A DNA stretch of 9,211 nucleotides from Bacteroides sp. (GTDB lineage Bacteria > Bacteroidota > Bacteroidia > Bacteroidales > GCA-2748055): the NCBI GenBank assembly GCA_011048475.1, contig DSDZ01000406.1, positions 1-9,211 of the forward strand, written 5' to 3'. Of this stretch, positions 5,750 through 9,211 are shown piece by piece. The notes below the pieces were generated by a model. It saw only the letters and a program-made list of their open reading frames with translations, was not told the origin of the DNA and searched no databases. The position numbers were made by a program, and so were the translations under genes. Within the stretch, counting starts at the first letter, position 1; the number at the start of each line of letters is the position of its first letter.

Positions 5750-8700
5750 ATGAGAAGCCTGGTGAAAATATGGTGCGCACTGCTCCTGCTCGCAGGCACC
5801 GGTCATCTCTCTGCCCAGTTCTACAATGGGATGCAGATGGATTTCGGGAAGAACCGGGTCCAGTTCAATGACCGGTACTGGAAATTTTACCGGTTCGAAA
5901 GGTTCGATGTTTACTCTTATGAGAACGGAACGGACCTGTCCCTCTATGTGGCCGATTTTGTTGAAAAGGAGCTGGAACTGATCGAGCGGTTCTTCGACTA
6001 CGAGATCGAGCAGCGGCTCATATTCCTCACTTATAACAAGCTGACAGACTTCAGGCAGAGCAATATCGGACTGGTCTCCGAAAATGAAGAATATAACATC
6101 GGCGGAACCACGCAGATCATCCAGAACAAAGTATTTCTTTATTTCGAAGGGGATCACGTGAGTTTTGAGCGGCAGATCCGGGCGGCCATCGCGAAAGTGC
6201 TCCTCAATGAGATGATGTTCGGGAACGGTCTGAGGGACAACCTGACCAAAACGACCATTGTCAATCTGCCGGAATGGTACCTGGAAGGACTGATCTCTTT
6301 TGTCTCCAATCCGTGGGACTATGATCTGGAGAACCGTGTGAAGGATGGCATCGTGTCGGGGAAATACCGCAAATTCGTCAATCTCCAGGACGACGACGCC
6401 CGGTATGCGGGTCACTCCTTCTGGAAGTATGTGGCCGACACCTACGGAGCCTCCATCATCCCCCAGATCCTCTACATCACGAGGATCAACAAGAATGCCG
6501 AAAGCGGATTCCTGTACGTGCTTGGCAGCAAACTGAAGGAGCTTTCCATTGACTGGACCGCCTATTATCTGGGGCTTTATACGGCGAGGGAGGAGTTTTC
6601 CGAGCTCCCTGAACAGGGCAGCATCCTGAAAAGGCCTCACAGGAAAAGGGCTTACCAGCAGATCCGGATCAGTCCCGACGGCAGCCATGTGGCCTATGTC
6701 ACCAACCAGGAAGGCCAGTACAAGATCTGGCTCCACCGCGAAGGGGAAAAGAGGAAGGAACGGATCTACAAAAGAGGTCAGAAACTGGACCAGATCAATG
6801 ACTATTCATTCCCGGTGCTGGCCTGGCATCCCTCTTCGGAGATCCTGGGATTTGTGACCGAGGAAGAGGGACTGCTCAAGATCCATTTTCACAACCTGGA
6901 GACCGGGGAGCTGACCACCAGGAACCTGCTCTACTTCGAAAAGATCCTGGGCATGAATTTCTCGCCGGATGCCAGAAAGCTGGTCTTCTCGGCAGTGGTG
7001 GACGGACAGACGGATATCTGGGTTTTCGATCTTGCCTCCTCTACCAGCGAACGGATCACAAACGACCTGGCCGATGATTACCATCCGCGATTCATCAACA
7101 ACATGACCGGGATCTCTTTTGTGTCCAACAGGAGGCTGGACACGCTTTTTATGCAAAACGACCCCGAGAACAACACCACCACCGCATTTGCGGTGTATGT
7201 CTACGATTACGCAAATAAGGATCCGCTGCTTCAGAAGATTTCCGAGGGTGACTACATCAATCACCTGCAGCCGCTCTCCATGGGAAGGAACGAGTTTATC
7301 TACCTGAGCGACAAGAACGGGATCCTGAACCGCTACTATGCCCAGTACGACAGTGTCATCAGCCTGGTGGACACCTCCATTCACTACCGGTATTTTGCCA
7401 ACAGTTATCCGCTTACCAATTACAAGAGGAACATACTGTCCCATGATATCAACAATGAGACCGGTGAGGTGGCGGAGATCATCTACCATGAGGGGAGATA
7501 CCATATGTACAAAAATCCCCTGGAGTACGAGCGGAAATACGGGGACGTCCTGGAGCCCACCGAGTACAGGGACAGACACGTGGACAGACTGATGCAGGAG
7601 GACTCGGTACACCATGTGGAGAAACGGGTGATTTCCATGAAGGACATTGCAAACAATGAGCTTATCCTGGACGGAGATACCATTCCGCTGCAGGAGTTCA
7701 GGATCGACATCAACAACTACATCTTTGAGAGGGAGAAGCTGAATTACTACAACAACCAGTTGCGGGGCAGGAACCTGAACCTGGTGCTGGACTCGGTGGA
7801 AACGGACCAGATGATGTACATCGATTACCAGACCGCTTTTTATCCGAACCGGCTGGTCAACCAGATCGATTACAGCTTCCTGAACGCTTCCTACCAGGCC
7901 TTTACAGGGGGCGCCTATTACTATAATCCGGGCATGAACCTGCTGTTCAAGGTGGGGGCGAACGATCTTTTCGAGGATTACCGGCTGGTGGGCGGGGTCC
8001 GGTTCGCCACCGATTTCGACAGCAACGAATACCTGCTCAGCTTCGAGAACCTGAAATACAGGCTCGACAAACAGCTGCTCTTCCACAGGCAGGTATTCAA
8101 GAATTACACCTTTGACAACAATGACAATTACGAGGCTACTGTCAAAACATTCACCCATGAGCTGCTGGGTTCACTGAAGTACCCGTTCAGCCAGACCCTG
8201 GCCCTGAAAGGCACCGCCACCGTAAGGCATGACAACACCATTTTTCTCTCCACCGATCTGAATAACCTGAATAAGGAGGGAATCGTGAAGGTATGGGGGG
8301 GGCTGAAGGCCGAACTGATCTTCGACAACACCAGGATCCTGGGAACGAACCTTTACAGCGGGTTGCGCTTCAAGGTCTTCGGGGAAGCCTACAGGCAGCT
8401 GAACAGGGCCAAATCAGACCTGTTTGTGGTGGGAGGCGATTTCCGGCACTATACCAGGGTGCACCGGACCCTGATCTGGGCCAACCGGTTTGCCGCCAGC
8501 GGATCCTTCGGCAGGAGTCCGCTCATCTACTACCTGGGCAGCGTGGACAACTGGATCAATATTTTCCAGGCCCGGGTGCCCACGTTCAATGAATCGGTGG
8601 ACATTGATTATTCCCGGAACTATGCCTATCAGGCGCTGGCCACCAACCTGAGGGGATTCTCACAGAATATCCGGAACGGCAGCAACTTTGCTGTTTTCAA

Positions 8701-9043
8701 CACGGAGATCAGGTGGCCCATCATCCGCTACCTGGTGGGACACCCGCTGAGCTCCTCCTTCCTGAACAACTTCCAGGTGGTGGGATTTGCCGATGTGGGA
8801 AGCGCATGGACCGGGCTGCATCCCTTTAAGAAGGACCAGAATGCCTGGAATACAGAGGTGATCACCAATGGCCCCATCACGATCACCCTGGATGCCAACC
8901 GGGATCCCATCGTGGCCGGGTACGGTTTCGGGGTCCGAAGCCGCCTGCTGGGTTACTTCGTGCGTCTTGACTGGGCGTGGGGACTGGAGAACATGGAAGT
9001 GCAGCCCAGGATTTTTTATCTCTCCCTCAGCCTGGATTTCTGA
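5750..9043 (+). CDS. Pseudo-peptidase / TolB-like propeller / Omp85-type barrel outer-membrane protein
   Basis: This is a 1097-residue predicted outer-membrane protein. A Sec signal peptide spans residues 1-22 (HLSA before QFYNG). Residues about 40-280 resemble the MA (gluzincin-like) peptidase fold: LPEWYLEGLISF (173-184) matches the segment that carries the third zinc ligand, with E179 kept. The expected HExxH position reads AAIAK (145-149), so it is probably catalytically dead. Residues about 300-560 contain PD40/TolB-type propeller blades, including ISPDGSHVAYV (307-317), AWHPSSEILGFV (359-369) and FSPDARKLVFSA (404-415) with DIWVFDL (422-428). A linker (about 560-710) leads to a C-terminal barrel with Omp85/surface-antigen signatures: LRGF (967-970), NTEIRWPI (984-991), FADVGSAWTG (1013-1022) and final strand LSLSLDF ending in Phe1097. 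I see no POTRA repeats. Automatic annotation might call it TolB or BamA, but it is neither in full. It may assemble, translocate or anchor envelope proteins; substrate unknown. An M20 amidohydrolase starts 3 bp after its stop. AGAGG at 5742-5746 is a possible, closely spaced ribosome-binding site. Confidence 0.85.
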   Translation: MRSLVKIWCALLLLAGTGHLSAQFYNGMQMDFGKNRVQFNDRYWKFYRFERFDVYSYENGTDLSLYVADFVEKELELIERFFDYEIEQRLIFLTYNKLTDFRQSNIGLVSENEEYNIGGTTQIIQNKVFLYFEGDHVSFERQIRAAIAKVLLNEMMFGNGLRDNLTKTTIVNLPEWYLEGLISFVSNPWDYDLENRVKDGIVSGKYRKFVNLQDDDARYAGHSFWKYVADTYGASIIPQILYITRINKNAESGFLYVLGSKLKELSIDWTAYYLGLYTAREEFSELPEQGSILKRPHRKRAYQQIRISPDGSHVAYVTNQEGQYKIWLHREGEKRKERIYKRGQKLDQINDYSFPVLAWHPSSEILGFVTEEEGLLKIHFHNLETGELTTRNLLYFEKILGMNFSPDARKLVFSAVVDGQTDIWVFDLASSTSERITNDLADDYHPRFINNMTGISFVSNRRLDTLFMQNDPENNTTTAFAVYVYDYANKDPLLQKISEGDYINHLQPLSMGRNEFIYLSDKNGILNRYYAQYDSVISLVDTSIHYRYFANSYPLTNYKRNILSHDINNETGEVAEIIYHEGRYHMYKNPLEYERKYGDVLEPTEYRDRHVDRLMQEDSVHHVEKRVISMKDIANNELILDGDTIPLQEFRIDINNYIFEREKLNYYNNQLRGRNLNLVLDSVETDQMMYIDYQTAFYPNRLVNQIDYSFLNASYQAFTGGAYYYNPGMNLLFKVGANDLFEDYRLVGGVRFATDFDSNEYLLSFENLKYRLDKQLLFHRQVFKNYTFDNNDNYEATVKTFTHELLGSLKYPFSQTLALKGTATVRHDNTIFLSTDLNNLNKEGIVKVWGGLKAELIFDNTRILGTNLYSGLRFKVFGEAYRQLNRAKSDLFVVGGDFRHYTRVHRTLIWANRFAASGSFGRSPLIYYLGSVDNWINIFQARVPTFNESVDIDYSRNYAYQALATNLRGFSQNIRNGSNFAVFNTEIRWPIIRYLVGHPLSSSFLNNFQVVGFADVGSAWTGLHPFKKDQNAWNTEVITNGPITITLDANRDPIVAGYGFGVRSRLLGYFVRLDWAWGLENMEVQPRIFYLSLSLDF

Positions 9044-9046
9044 CCC

Positions 9047-9211
9047 ATGGATCTGAAATCTCACATCAGTCAGCTGTTGGATGCAGATCTGCTGGAAGAG
9101 CTTGTGAATACCAGGAGACACCTGCACCGCTACCCTGAGCTTTCTTTCCGGGAGCACCGCACCTCGGCCTTTATAAGGGAAAAACTGGATGCATGGGGGA
9201 TCCCCTACCGA
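9047..9211 (+). CDS. M20-family metal-dependent amidohydrolase, N-terminal fragment
   Basis: The first 55 codons are present and the gene runs off the right edge of the window. The residues RRHLHRYPELSFREHRTS (23-40), followed by FIREKLDAWGIPY, match the N terminus of M20D-type amidohydrolases (IAA-amino acid hydrolase / N-acyl-amino acid amidohydrolase / hippurate hydrolase group). These are usually cytoplasmic, two-metal enzymes that cleave N-acyl or peptide amide bonds. The metal-binding residues lie downstream and cannot be seen here, so activity and substrate are undetermined. It starts 3 bp after the Omp85-like gene's stop on the same strand, which suggests co-transcription. No separate promoter or clear ribosome-binding site is visible. 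No signal peptide is evident. Confidence 0.85.
   Translation, partial: MDLKSHISQLLDADLLEELVNTRRHLHRYPELSFREHRTSAFIREKLDAWGIPYR

Noticed and set aside
5714..6736. 340-codon open frame on the minus strand at the 5' end of the Omp85-like gene
   Set aside because: It is antisense to the signal peptide and peptidase-like domain, with no recognisable family features. It is a shadow of codon usage.
6806..8158. 450-codon open frame on the minus strand opposite the Omp85-like gene
   Set aside because: It is wholly antisense to a well-supported protein. Its translation is Val/Ile/Gln-rich with no domain pattern, as expected from the complement of AAC, GAC and CTG codons.
8295..8302. Run of eight G residues inside the Omp85-like gene, considered as a frameshift or phase-variation site
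   Set aside because: The reading frame continues intact across it with conserved barrel sequence on both sides. Only variation in reads would revive the idea.
1..9211. Search by eye for CRISPR arrays, tRNA/rRNA genes, insertion sequences and long direct repeats
   Set aside because: No regularly spaced repeats, transposase-like frames, RNA gene hallmarks or terminal inverted repeats were seen.

Overview
The window looks like chromosomal DNA from a member of the Bacteroidetes, probably an environmental or gut Bacteroidales-like lineage of moderate GC content. The signs are family-typical proteins (PPK1 with the N-terminal YINRDISWL motif, a DUF4369-thioredoxin lipoprotein, a DUF1573 protein, a propeller-Omp85 hybrid), candidate promoters of the TTG / TAnnTTTG type used by this phylum, and weak or absent Shine-Dalgarno sequences. 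I see no mobile element, CRISPR array, rRNA or tRNA. Species cannot be named from this sequence.

Layout. Positions 1-46 are a short leader with a candidate -7 box. Next come polyphosphate kinase ppk1 (47-2119, +) and the methylmalonyl-CoA mutase chaperone GTPase meaB (2160-3260, +), separated by 40 bp that carry an exact 18-bp palindrome and two ATGA stop/start overlaps. A TlpA-like thioredoxin lipoprotein follows (3326-4426, +) with its own candidate promoter. It converges, with a 12-bp gap, on a DUF1573 secreted protein (4439-5539, -). A 210-bp AT-rich intergenic region (5540-5749) separates that gene from a divergent 1097-residue outer-membrane protein (5750-9043, +). The window ends in the first 55 codons of an M20-family amidohydrolase (9047-9211, +), 3 bp behind it and probably in the same operon. 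No stretch over 300 bp lacks a gene.

How the genes fit together. The left half is cytoplasmic metabolism (phosphate/energy storage and B12-dependent propionate/succinate metabolism). The right half is cell envelope: a periplasmic thiol oxidoreductase, a secreted protein with two CxC motifs, and an outer-membrane barrel.

Most of the window is ordinary housekeeping. The most unusual object is the 1097-residue protein. It joins an M1/MA-like peptidase fold that has lost its HExxH zinc site, a TolB/PD40-type beta-propeller, and a C-terminal Omp85 barrel with the LRGF motif and a terminal Phe, with no recognisable POTRA domains. The most unusual non-coding signal is the palindrome and minigene arrangement between ppk1 and meaB, followed by a very GC-rich hairpin in the first codons of meaB.
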